From positions 21,062,325 through 21,126,324 of the forward strand of contig NC_031497.1 of the NCBI RefSeq assembly GCF_000237925.1: a DNA stretch of 64,000 bases, given 5' to 3'. A model generated the notes under the pieces. The model ran no database searches. It was not told where the DNA came from and was given only the letters and a program-made list of their open reading frames with translations. Below, one piece after another: positions 38,901 through 52,900 of this stretch. The translations under genes were made by a program, and so were the position numbers. Position 1 is the stretch's first letter. Each line of letters starts with the position of its first letter. This DNA is from Schistosoma mansoni. Its lineage: Eukaryota > Platyhelminthes > Trematoda > Strigeidida > Schistosomatidae.

Positions 38901-41900
38901 TTGAGATATGTCTTAATGACGAGTGTCAGATGTCTGTTATGTAACCTAAATCTAGAGTTTCTTGTTGATTTCTTTTAATCACCAGCCTAAAAGTGGAAAT
39001 TAATGCGGTTGATCTCAGTTCACTTAAATTAATAAGTGGTTTGAATAATTTTTTTTCTGGTTAGCGTTTTTTTCAGTGAGTTAGTTTTCTATGAGATAGG
39101 GTCGCTGACCCCATGCCCAACTCTCCTCCTTTATGCGGGCTTGGGACCGGCAATAGCCCTCAGAGGGGCAACAGGCGGAGTTCACTTAGATTAATAGTCA
39201 TTCAATTTTTTTTCATTGCCCTTTTATTCATCCCACTCACTACTACAAATAATGTCCTTAAATTTATAGCTAGAATTTTGACTTTTTTTTAAAAAAAAAA
39301 AGAGATGATTACCCAACTTTTGCCTAAGATCATAAAATAGTTTATGTAAAGTCGTACATTACACTTATTCATGTTATATATGAACCTAATAGGATAAGTC
39401 AAATAAACTTTCAATTATTGTTGAATCAAATATTCAATTTGTCAGTTTACGTTTGCACACCCTAAGCACTACTTTAAGACACGTTATAAAATCTATCGGT
39501 GAATGATCGTAGATATTTTTGTGACGTTCAATTGATTTAGTGGTATATGGTCGATCAGTATTCATTGATATTTATGGTATATACACGAAACCATTGTAGC
39601 GTTTAGCATTATGCCGCGCCTACATGGATTATTCCGGCTATTGAACAGATCAATTAATTTACGCATATTTCGATATCAATTATTTGCTTACAATCTTAAC
39701 TTTTTTGAGATGAATGTATGCGTGTATTACTTAATTTATATTACTATGTGTAAACTGTGAATCCCGCTTTATCAAATAGAGTTTGGCATGCTTTCCTTCT
39801 CTGTTGCATTTTCTTATTGTCGATCTTCAGTAGGAGTGTATGAAACATACCTATCCAAAAGCCCTTTCGTATTTGGTTTATTTTGTTCTATTATTCAGTA
39901 ACGTAAATAAAGTAGATAAATAGTTACCAAATAGGCAGGATACGTATTTCGTTAACATTATCCAAAAGTTCATTTTTATTTATTTATTTAAACATATAAA
40001 TATTGGTACAAAGGGGCACCAGATATATATGCGCCACACAAATCTCATTTGATTTGTATGAGGGCTGTCCAGGTGCCCAAACTGAAACAGGTAGTTTTCT
40101 TAGGGGACCACACCCGGAGCCTTTGACCTAAAGATCTGATCCACAAGGCAGTGGAGCATCGTTAGGAGATGCAGTCCCATGGTAGCCGGTGACCAACGAT
40201 TGATTCATACGCCATTTTTCCCTCAGGATACTGGAGCCCATGTACACTATTGGTTTGTAATCAGGGTTTTCCAACTCCCCGGTTAAAGCGCCAAACATTC
40301 GCCTTTCGTCCTCTCAGTTTCGTAAACAACAGTAATGCCACGAGGAGTCAGTGAGTAGAACTTCCCTTGTAGAGGTTATATACGCGTGGCCATGTGGGAG
40401 CATTTCGAGAAGGAGGGTGGCCCCTTCACACTCTCGGCCGTACCAGGGCATTTGGGGGCAGTATTCAAAAGACCTAGTTGGTGTTAAACAGCGGGCCATG
40501 AATAACATCTCTCACCGTGACTTGCACTCTTAAGTAGTTGTTAGAAATACTACAATTATACGTACATATATCATAGGAAACAAAGATTGATTTAGACATA
40601 AAAAAATAATGAAAGTTTTATCAGTTTTCACACTGCAATAAATAGAGGAGAGATATTCAGTTCTAATTAACTTATTACTTTTCTAGCATACATCAGTCGA
40701 TATCGTATTTCCAATTAATTGTTTACACACTAATTTTTTCCATTGTTCATTTAAATAATTTTTATGATTTCATTTAGATCATAGATACTATTCATTGAAG
40801 TAAAATAGAACAGCGAAACCATTTTTATATGCTTTGGGACCATCGAGTTAGAAATTTTGAGGTTAGACGTCCAGTATTAAATAAGGAGGGCAAATCGTTT
40901 GATTAGTTGGTGAATGTTTATCGACTTGGATAATTGAAAGATGGATTACGTTTGGCCATTCACCGACTATTTCGACTAACGACTGTGGTAGGTATAAGAG
41001 TAGATTTGAAAAAGGCTTGTGTCAATTAAACAAAGACATGAAATCAGTCCTTGAAGACACTGACTATTAGACCGAACCTGTAGGTAAATGCAGACTATGT
41101 AAAGTCTGCGTGCCTAACGTAACCAACTATTAGATACTTTGGGTCACATCGCTAAGGTGGTTTCACTCTTTATCTTTTCTTAGATCCAACGTTTCTTGAT
41201 TCGTTATAATTTTTTTAATTTCACTAAATTCTATTTCCTGGAATTATATCTTTAATGCCTAATCTTTTCTACTACCACTAATATTGTCACTACTTTCACT
41301 ATTCTAGAATCTACCCTAATAACTTCCTCTATCTATATTATTAGGGTGTGACAACTCGAAGTGATGTATACATATGCCACGTACTACGTTACTTATGAAT
41401 AACTTATTATATTATTTATTCGCTGTATTACCTATTCCCCGTTGTATTAAATGGAATATAATAAAATTAGGAAACTGTCAAAATTCCCATCATTCAACCA
41501 TATTTATCCACTTAACATATAAATATTTATTTATTTCAAAGTTAAACATTTCAACATTGAATTACCATGTTATTTTACTCTTTTAAATTGTGTTGTATTG
41601 TCCCAGTGGAAATTTATCAATCCAAATTATCATAGATTACTAATAATCATTCCCTATTCATTAACATATCGAGGATGAGATTTACATGAAAGTTAACGTT
41701 CAGTCACTTTCATCTATAAAATATTATAAGCAGAAATGAATGGTGGCTAGCAGCGTGATCTAGGACGCGCGTTTCGTCTTATTTAGGGCTCGTCAGCTGG
41801 ACTTGCCTGGATCCCAGAGTTTATGCTCACTCCGGGACTCGAACACACTTCTATGATATTTTTGATTCAGGGCAATCCTCATATATTCCAATAAAGATAC

Positions 41901-43876
41901 TGATCGATTGCAGTCTTAAATATAAATGGGAAGATTCAATCAACCAATACAAAGATCTTGTAGAAAGCCATGTCTAATCACTTTGTAGGATAATCAATTT
42001 CTATGTCAGTATTCGTGTACATGTTATCATGCTACTTTCATTATCCTCGTATGTACTATTACAACTATCGCCACTTTACTATCGATTCGGAGTTTTCAAT
42101 TATCGTGATTAGTTATCTCATTCTCTTTTGATTGTTATTATTACTGTTTACCTACTTCGAATATTACATTTGTTATAATGTCAAATTTACTTTGCCTTGT
42201 CATTGATATTAGATTACATTTGTTGAATGTCAAATTTACTTGCTTCAGTAGTTATTGTATTAAACTAAAAATATTTTCCGCTATTCAATAACCAAAGATT
42301 TAGCAATGACGGCAGAAAAGGCTGCAAGAGAGGAGAATATGAGAAAATTGTATGATACAACAAAGAAGCTCGCTGGAAATTATCGTAAACCAGAACGACC
42401 AGTGAAAAGCAAGGAAGGCAAAGTAATCACCAACATTAAAAACAGCTGAATGGGTGGGTAGAGCACTTCAAGGAACTCTTGAATCGAAGCAGCACCCATG
42501 GACCTTCCAATCAATATTGGCCTACAAACAATTGAAGAGATCAGCATGGCCATCAGACAAATCAAGAGCGGCGAAGCAGTGGGACCGGATAACATTCTAG
42601 CAGAGGCACTGAAAGCAGATATATCAGTAACTGCAAAGATACTCCAACTTCTCTTCAGCAAGATTTGGGATGAAGAACAAGTACCGAGAGACTGGAAAGA
42701 AGGACTCCTGATCAAAATATCAAAGAAAGGCGATCTCAATGAATGTGATAACTACAGGGGCATCACTCTTCTCTCAATACCAGGAAAAGTCTTCAACAGG
42801 GTATTGTTAAACAGAATGAAGGACTCTGTAGACGCACAACTTCGAGACCAACAGGCTGGATTCTGTAAGGATCGATCGTGTACAGACCAAATCGCAATTC
42901 TACGGATCATTGTGGAACAATCAATTGAATGGAATTCATCACTACATCAACTTCATTGACTACGAGAAAGCATTTGATAGCGTGGACAGGACAACACTAT
43001 GGAGGCTTTTTTGACACTACGGCGTGCCTGAGAAGATAGTCAATATCATACGGAACTCCTATGATAGATTAAACTGCAAAATCGTGCATGGAGGACAGCT
43101 CACCGACTCGTTTGAAGTAAAGACTTGTGTTAGGCAAGGTTTTTTACTCTCACCCTATCTCTTTCTCCTGGTGATCGACTGGATTATGAAGACGTCAACA
43201 TCTAGAGGGAAGCACGGGATACAATGGATAGCTAGGATGAGGCTGGAAGACTCAGACTTCGCAGATGATCAAAGATCATTCAATAAATTTCCGGTGATGT
43301 AGCAATAATCAGTAGAAGATAGTCTAGAGAGGGAAAATCTCCGGAGTCCTAGTGATTGTCCTTGACCAGTCTTGCTTAACAATATTAGACATGACACAGG
43401 CAATGGATTATAATCAGTCAATATTGCACAATATCGCTTGTCATATATGCCTCCAATTCTAATTCTAGAGAAACTATTAATACCTTCTAGACTACATGTG
43501 CACTCGATTGATGGGTACCAACTACCGCAAAACATATATCTCCATGGTTTTTAATCGATTGTTTTTCACCACTTAACATATAGTGTTGTAAAATTATAAC
43601 CTGATTACTAATTGAGCCTTCAATGTCAGGAAGTAGTAATGTTCTTTGAGCTGTCAAAGGTTATTTATGGTTTTAGTTATACCTTGACCCTGACTTCAAT
43701 CCCGACTTCAATCATTTCTATTGAAATAAAGAATTTCACCAACTAAATCTCTATACTATACAATCTAATTAGATACCTATATTTTCACTTATTTTGAGTC
43801 TTTCAAGTATTGGTAGTATTTTAATAGTAGTAGTAGTAATACCGATAGTAGTTGAAGAAGAAACGTCCTTTTATTG

Positions 43877-43912
<36 letters not shown>

Positions 43913-46900
43913 GAAAATCAATAATTAACCGATAAAATAATCATAGTAACTAAAATACTTTTTATTGATCAGTTTAATTCCTCTTTATCACCGTTTGTTT
44001 ACTGTTCAATTGTTTAGAAAAAAACTATGTACATCTATCCATCCACTGTTTGAGATTGTAATAAAATGTATATCTCTTTTTATACATATACATTGTGAAT
44101 GTGTTTGATCAACTCTTCATCAAGAAGATGATGATGATGTTTGGAAGATGGTTTCTTCATTTCATAGTTGCATCAACGATAAAATGAAGAAAAAAAATGG
44201 CTATGTGTTAACATTATGAATCTGGCGTATATTTGACGCGATTCTTATGGCTTATATTTTTATTATTATTATTATTAACGGTATCAGTATTGGAACTTTT
44301 AATTTTTTAGATTCATTATTGTATTAGACTTGGTTGGTTTCAATGTTATTGTTGCTGTTGTGATAGTGGTGGTGGTGGCGGCGGCGGCAGCTTCATCAGT
44401 ATTGATTTCTCGTGGTCTTGTTGTTGTTGTTGATGATGCCTCTCATGACTGTTAATATGTGTACATTTTAAAAAGTATATAAATGCTTGTCGAAAGTGTA
44501 CATTAAATAATGCATATAATATTGGATTAATTGTACTATTTACATAACCTAACCACGTGACAAATTTACGTAGATCTGATATATCAGGACAGAATTGTTC
44601 ACCACATAATCCTCTAACTAAATACATTAATGTAAATGGTATCCATGATAATGCGAAAATTATAATAATTAAACCCATACGTTTAGTTGCACGTCTCTCA
44701 CGTTGTTCTGCACGTTCCATAACTTGATCTGATTGATTTGATTGTTTTGATCGATTCACGTAATATTGTTGTTGCCTATCGGGAAGTTGTAATTGTTCCA
44801 TAGATGGTGGTGTTATGTCAGAAATAATGGATACATTAGTCATCGCTACTATTTTTGTATCTTCTTCATGTTGTTTATCACATGAGATAATTTCCAGTTG
44901 TTGCCCTTTAGGTTGTTGTTGGTGTTCTAAATCAATTGAAGAAGTTGTCTGTAATCGATCAGTAGGAAATAGTTGATCACTTGATTGATGAAAAATAGAT
45001 GTTCCTTTCTCATTATTCTGATCATGATGTTTTTGTGTACGATGGAATAAAGAGAACTTTTTCAAAATATTAGGTTTGTATTTATCTGTGTGTATGATTC
45101 CTGTATTTTTCATTATTATTGAATCAATATTATCAGTGTTAATACATGTTGAAGTAATTATATTAATTGGTTCAGTAGTAGTAATGAATGGAATAGAATT
45201 GTACAAATCACGAGAATGAATTATATCCTCAGTCTTTTGATGACTATGCATATGACTAGTTACAGCATCATGATCAACATTACTAGCTTTGGTAATCACA
45301 TGATTCACTTCGGAATCTAGGTGATTTGTTCCATTAGAATGTTTTGGTTTTTCAGAGTTGTTTACTTTTTCATCTACATCATTACAATTACTATTATCAT
45401 TATTATTATTATTATCTTTACGATTGACTAGATTATCTAGTTCATTAGTTATGTCTAGGCCAACTAAAGGACTAGTTGGATAAAGCTTTTGTCGATCAAC
45501 TGATAAATAATTATGACAATGATGAGGTGAGAAAGATTGTGGCAGCGATGCCGGCGGCAGCGGTGATGATGACGACAACGAATTCATACCGATAAATTTT
45601 TTAGACATAGGCATCATCTTCTCTTTCAACTTATTTTGAAATGGAAGTTTTTCCAATTTTATATTTTGTCTATTTATTTGAAACGATGATTGACGTGATA
45701 ATGATGATGACGTGAAAGATCCAGCTATTGAAGATGATTTTGATGATTGAGATTCTGTTGACGATGTTATTGAACAATTATTATTCATTATTGAATTTAA
45801 TATGAATTTTGATGTTTTTTGTTGAATTATTTGATCGGACGAACTCATTTCATTGACAACAAATCTAGGATCAATTTTATTATTTAATTTATTAACAACA
45901 GTAGTATTTTTTATCTTAATAAGATCATTTAAATTATGCATATGTCGTGAATTCCATTCGGCTGTAGAATCTGTATTTGTATTTTTATCATTATTTGTCG
46001 TTGTTGTTGTTGATAGTGGTGGTGTCGTTGTTGTTGTTGTTGTCAAGTGAAAACAATGACATTCATGTCCACAAGGACAACATGTACAAGAACATGTACA
46101 TGTTGAACAGTAATAATAACTATAAGAATATGTCGATGATTCAGAAGGTGATCCATACATTGAAGAATAAAATGAATGTTGTATCATTCCATTTGTTTTA
46201 TGATTATTATTATTATTAATCATATATTTTTCATGAATGATACTATTTGAACTCGGTGCGTCTACAGCTATTTTTATGTTTGTTAGAATTGGTTTAGTTG
46301 TTGTCATACTACTGATTAATGAAGTACTTGTGTTAGGAATAGTTAATAAATTCTTATCAATAGATTGTTCATTTAATGGTTTCTCATGAATGATCATACA
46401 TTCAAGCAATGATTTATTATGTATTCTTCTTGACTGTCTTATTAAACGTGTTCTTTGTTGTAGTATAAAGAATATTTTTGCATATAATATAATCATTATT
46501 ATAAATGGTATTATAAAAGAACCCATTGCTGAATAGACTATATAATAAGCTTCTGTAAATAAAACACATTCATAATGATTTAATACTGGATTATAGATAT
46601 GGGTATTTGTAGATGAAAATGTTGATTGGTTTGATTTAAGTCCATTAAGATTATGTTGTATAGTTGGTGTTGAATATGGAATACTAATCGTTGAAGCATT
46701 ACTTTGAGTTCGATCAAACTGTTTACTGCCCCAACCTAAAAGACCAGGTAAACAAATTAATCCAGATAATATCCATACAAATAATATATAACAAATAACA
46801 CGTCGTCTATTTTTATTACCACGATACCATATTGGAAATGTTGTAGCAGTGAAACGATCAAATGCTATTGTAACTAAACTCCATACTGATGCTGTACAAT

Positions 46901-49900
46901 AAAAAACATCAATAGTTAACCAAATATCACACATTACTGGTCCAAATAACCATATACCAGTTGCATCAGTTGTTGCAGATATTGGTAATACTGTAATTGC
47001 TAATAAAAGATCACTTAATGCTAAATTTCCAATTAAAAGATTAGATGTTGTACGAAGTTTTCTAAAACGAAATAATGCTGCAAATACCAAAGCATTTCCA
47101 ATTGCTGTTAATAAAGTTATAAATAAGAATATAATAGATAAAATTAAAAATGCCCAATTTGGATATGTTACACTTATTTTCATTTGATTTTATTTATCAT
47201 ATAAATCTTCTAGTATATTTACTCATATTATGCATAGATTGTAATAAAAGGTAAAGTAGTAGCTGAGTTTTATCATTTTCATCTCGAGATTTTTGAAAAA
47301 AATTTGTTCTATGAATTCTTATAAACTGCTTCTATTTAAACTTGTTAACCAATGTAACCATCGAAATGTGATTGGTTGAAAATTCCTTCAATCATCTATC
47401 CCCTATCTACTGATTGGCTATTCTAAATTTCCCATAGCGGAGATTGTAGTTACGTTAATTTTTTAAATGAAAGCTTACTCCTGTAAAAAATTATCATGTA
47501 GTTGATAATGATTCATAAAAGATATATATTTACCAATCATCTCATGAATTATTTGTTTCTTGACCAAATCAGAAGGGTTTTTTGTAGAGATTTAGCATTT
47601 TCACAGTTGAAAGCGTGAGTCAATTGAAGCTAGAGCACCATGGAAAACCTGGAAGCGCTGGATGACCGTTTCGTCCTATTGTAGGACTCCTCACCAGTGC
47701 GCATCCACGACCTCGCCTCGCGAGATTCGAACCCAGGACCTACCTGTCTCGCGCCAGAGCACTTAACACCATCGGATGCCGACTCAGTGGTCTTAACTAA
47801 ATGTTTAACATCTCATCTACAAAACGACATGGTTAGTTTAGAAATGAAAATTAGTTGTTATCTAAAAGCGTCTCAATTTTCAAGTCTAAAATATTTAGAT
47901 ATTTGATTCACCTTAGTTATTATATTTCTCTATTTCTATGGTTATTTTCGTTTTCTTTATGAGAGAAAGTTGTCTTTATACGTGTGAAAAACATACGTTT
48001 AAATTTTCCCCTTGGGATTAGTCTCTTTTACTAGACCTAGTTTAACGTCCACAGATTGTAATTTTCATCTTGAAAGAATCGAATTAATTGAGAGACTACT
48101 GATTTGCCGTTTTATTTCACTTAGAATATTCTAAGAGTAGGATTTAAAATCATATTTAGGAAATGAATATCTTAGCGATACTCATTCTAGAGTGAGGTGT
48201 ATTACATACTACTACTACTTTTGTGAATTAGGTTTCATCCATATCTTACTATATAACATTGGATTAGTCAACTTACTTGTATGTGGATTATAGCGTCAAA
48301 AACTGATAATACATTTCAGACAATGTGTAGATAACCTATATGCTAACATACTGACATAATCGGTGTAGAGAGGAATGATAGCTTAACTAATTTTAACTAT
48401 TTATTTCTTTAGTCAGTACGTGATATATAATTGTTAAATTTTGTTTTTCTAAATATATTCAGTTTAGGTGATTATTTTTCACACCGTTTGTAATCCATTG
48501 ATTGCTACTTCAAAAAATTTGATTTTTACGGGTAGTGCCACTTGACTATACGACAATTTAAAATTTCCAAACTCCCTCAACATGTTTCGATGATGATAAG
48601 CAAATCATGTTACTGACTTATGAACAATCATTCAATTCAGATAGAAGCAGTTTATTTAATATCATCATTATATTGCGGAAAATTTATTAAAGCAATAGAA
48701 TTCTAAATCTCATTAACGTATTAATAGCACAATGATAACAAAAAATCATATTGAAATGATTTTACCCCACCGATGTCTGGTGCAGAGAATCAACCGTTAG
48801 AAATAGGAAACTAAGAAATCGAGAGCTAATCTCATGAAGTTGTATATGATCAACTTCACTTAGTTATTCCTTTCACTCTTCTGTCAAAGTTCCAGTTTGG
48901 CTAGATCGTTACAAATCCACTATCTTTTTCTGATATCCCAAGAGCTCTACTCCTAATAGGATCCTAAAATGACAAAGCGGTTGAATCCATGATTCTCACG
49001 ATAGTATCTCTCACTTCCGTAATATTTTTTATATCCTCACTATCAACTTGTCTTTTCTGGCTTTATTCTTTTCCTCAAATCCAAGCGGTGGTAACGATGC
49101 ACATTCACGAAATATCATATGCTATAGCTCTCGATTTTCAAACTTTATGCCATATCAAGCAACAGAATTTATTAGCGAGGATTCCTGAATATGGGAGTAT
49201 TAACAAATTGTATCCCTCAGAAAATTCTATGCCTGCTACAAGTGTGGTAATGTTTTTGACCTCATCTAGTCAATATGATTGACTAGTTAGATGAGTCACT
49301 CTCCCTATACATGGAAACTTCACTGCCGCTTCACGTCATATCAGTGGTATAGATATAGCATTAAGCTCTCGATGAGAAAAATCTCCTGAATTGGAGTCCG
49401 GAAGGCAGTTAGTTTGTTTTCTATCCGACTAAATGGGTCAGCAGGGTCTCAGAAAAATAGGAGTGCACCCTATCTCTTCGTCATAGTCTCTTCCTTAGTT
49501 TCAGCTAGGATGAAGTGAATGATAACTTTTACCGGAAGCTTTCTGACTACATTCAGTAAGCCCCCAAATGCCCTGGTACGGCCGAGAGTGGGGAGAGTCC
49601 GCTCTCTCTCTCTCGAAATACTCTCACATAGTCACGCGTATATAGCCTCTGACAGAGAAGTCCTACTCACTGCCTTCTCGTGGCATTACTGTTGTTTACG
49701 AAATTCAGAGGACGAAAATCGATTGTCCGGCGCTTTAACCAGGTTGGTGGACACGGAAAGTTCACCTAGTGAAGTTGGAAAACCCTGATTCCAAACCAAT
49801 AGTGTACATGGGCTCCAGTATCCTGAGGGAACAAATGGTGTATGAATCAATCGTTGATCACCGGCTACCATGGGACTGCTTCTCCTCACGATGCTCCACT

Positions 49901-52900
49901 GCCTTGTGGATCAGATCTTTAGATCAAAGGCTCCGGGTGTGGGTCCCTAAGAAAACCACCTGCTTCAGTTTGGGCACCTGGGCAGTATCACAGCCCTCAC
50001 ACAAATCGAATGAGATTTGTGTGGCGCATATGTATCTGGTGCTTCCTTGTACCAATATTTTTGTGTTTAAATAAAAAACATTCAGTAAACTATCATCTAA
50101 GACGTAATGGTGACCAATTTAATGTTCAGGTATACAGTTTATCCCAAGTTGATGAACACTTAGGCTGGTCTTTCTTAACCCTTGGTTAGGGATTATCTTC
50201 TACAAGTATACTCAAAAAATTGTTTATTTTTAGCTAACCACAAACTTTAAACATAAAGAAAAACATTATACGACATGGTTACCACTAAAATCAATGCAAG
50301 TTTGACTACAAATAAACGATACTATCATGAATCAACATTAGCAAATTTTAATATTACATTTCCTTTTAAATTCATTTAGTATTATTTGTTTGAATCTTCC
50401 CATCGATGTGTTAGGATTGCAACTGGTCAGTCTCTAAATGGTATATGTGTATACTGTGCGTATTGTCTCGATATAGCCTTAATTCACAAGCATTGTAAGC
50501 AAAAATGGATAGTGGCTAGCAGTGGAATCCAGGACGCGCGTCTCATCCTATTTCGGACTCGTCAACTGGATGTGCTTGCATCTCAGAGTTGATGTTCACT
50601 CTGGGACCCGAACCCAGTACCCTCGCTTCAAATGCCATCGCGTTATCCACTCGGCCACTGAGTCCTGATAGCCACTTGTTTGTTCAATGGAGTGAAGTTT
50701 GAATTCATTTAGTATTGTTTGTTTGAATCTTCCCGTGAATTAAGCTTATATCGAGGCAATACGCACAGTATGCACATATGCCAATTAGAGACTGACCAGT
50801 TGCAATCCTAACACATAGATGGGAAGATTCAAACAAATAATACTAAATGAATTTAAACTTCATCCTATTGCATAAGCAAGTGGCTATCGTGACTCAGTAG
50901 CTAAGTAAATAACGCNNNNNNNNNNNNNNNNNNNNNNNNNNNNNNNNNNNNNNNNNNNNNNNNNNNNNNNNNNNNNNNNNNNNNNNNNNNNNNNNNNNNN
51001 NNNNNNNNNNNNNNNNNNNNNNNNNNNNNNNNNNNNNNNNNNNNNNNNNNNNNNNNNNNNNNNNNNNNNNNNNNNNNNNNNNNNNNNNNNNNNNNNNNNN
51101 NNNNNNNNNNNNNNNGGTAAAGAAATGTGAGGGTAAAAATTATAAACCTTGTATAAATAAATTCAGATAAGACTACGGGTTTAATATATCTACGAATCAT
51201 ACTACTGAATATCTGAATGAGTAGTTATGTTTGGCTTATCCTAGTGTATGTATAAACCATTAAAGATCAGCATAAGTGATTAAAAAAGCAATAAGTAGCT
51301 GATTATGTGGTTTGATTCTATGTAATGAGATAGTACTGAACGATCCTAACAGTAATTATTCATGAATAATTCCATTTTTTCTTGTTTATACAATCACCTA
51401 GATAGTTTGTTTTATTTTTAATTAGACAATGAAATGTATTAATAAACTTTTTTTGTTTTTTTTAATTTACTTAATTATTGAAAACAAAAGTTTTTTTCTT
51501 TTTTCCGTTCTTCTTCTTGAATATTCGATAAAATTTTTCAATTTTTTCATATTAACTTGATAGTTAATCGAAAAATTAATTAATTAATATAAACAAAGTA
51601 AGACAATTTGTCATTAATATAAACTATTCCCCTCTGTCGTTTATAATAGTATGTCTATTATAAGTTCATGAATAATAAATGACTATAATCAGAAAGGGGG
51701 GGTTGTGGAGATTTTAGTAATTTTTATAGTTTAAATTATGAGTCAATTTAAGCTAGACAACCATGGAAAACCTGGAAACACTAGACGGCCGTTTCATCTT
51801 ATTATGGGACTCCTCGAGAGATTTGAACTTAGGATCTATCGGTCTCTCGTGCGAGCGCTTAACTTCTAGACCACTGAGCCGGCTGGCATCCAAAGGCTTC
51901 AGCCGATTCAGAAAATTAAGCAACCGTCTTCAATGAGTTACTGTCTCCCAACAGACTTGTTTGAACTCGACTGGTCACTGCTTCTCACTAGAACTCTAGA
52001 CAATCTAGACAATACCTCTTGAAGCCAGTCGCTAATGAGCTGAGGAGTCCCACTCTGGGACGAAACAGCCGTCCAGTGCTTCCAGGTTTTCCATGGTGAT
52101 CTAGGTTCAAGTGACTCATGAATTCAACTATAAAATTAGTAAATGACTAATTTTATCTGTGTTCACTTTCATAATTCAAAATAAGACAGATTAAAAATTG
52201 GTTTCTTTATTTTACTACAACAGTTAATTTTGAAACTTATTCTACAGTGGTGGTGTTAAGTCAAATTTCCTACTGTGAGCTATAAATTTATGTAAATGTC
52301 GAAATTGTGCTTTATGTTGAACGTACATACATAACGTACATACACAACCATGCATTCACCCTTTATACTAGCGTAGTTTTCTATTCATATCTTTTTCCTT
52401 TATCTTAAACTATATCAATTGTCATGTGTATCATTATTACTACATTAGTTCAGATAAATAATAACATTGATTGATTTATGATCTCAATCAAAACTCAACA
52501 ATCTTCACAGCCCCATACTGATAATTATCATGTGCTTACTAGTGATTAGCTTCGATAAGTAATTCTCTGAGTTTTAGTGAGGAGCCATGACCAATGAAGC
52601 TAGTTCGTGTTGGGTGTGAGGCAGCTAACCACCGAAAATAGTTGAAGATGGTCACGAAATATCGTGAATTGGTTGAAATTAGACATTAACACCTTTGGAT
52701 TTCGGCTAAATGGTCTGAAAGTTAGGCTTGACACCGAAGGTTCTCGGTTCTAGTCCTGTGCTTGGGGGCATGGATGTGCACTGCTGAAGAGTCCCATATG
52801 AGGACGGAATGGCCGTCCAGTGGTTCTAGGTTTTTAGTGGTGGTCTAACATTGAGCGATTCATGATCTCAATCAACACTCAACAATCTCCGCAACCCTAT

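Noticed and set aside
45853-46219. Two + strand frames rich in Val and Leu opposite the GPCR
   Set aside because: Antisense shadows of the poly-Thr and Cys-rich codons of the receptor's third loop.
48989-49282. 97-residue + strand frame
   Set aside because: No recognisable domain, no splice context fitting the phosphatase gene, and nothing like it in related proteins I know.
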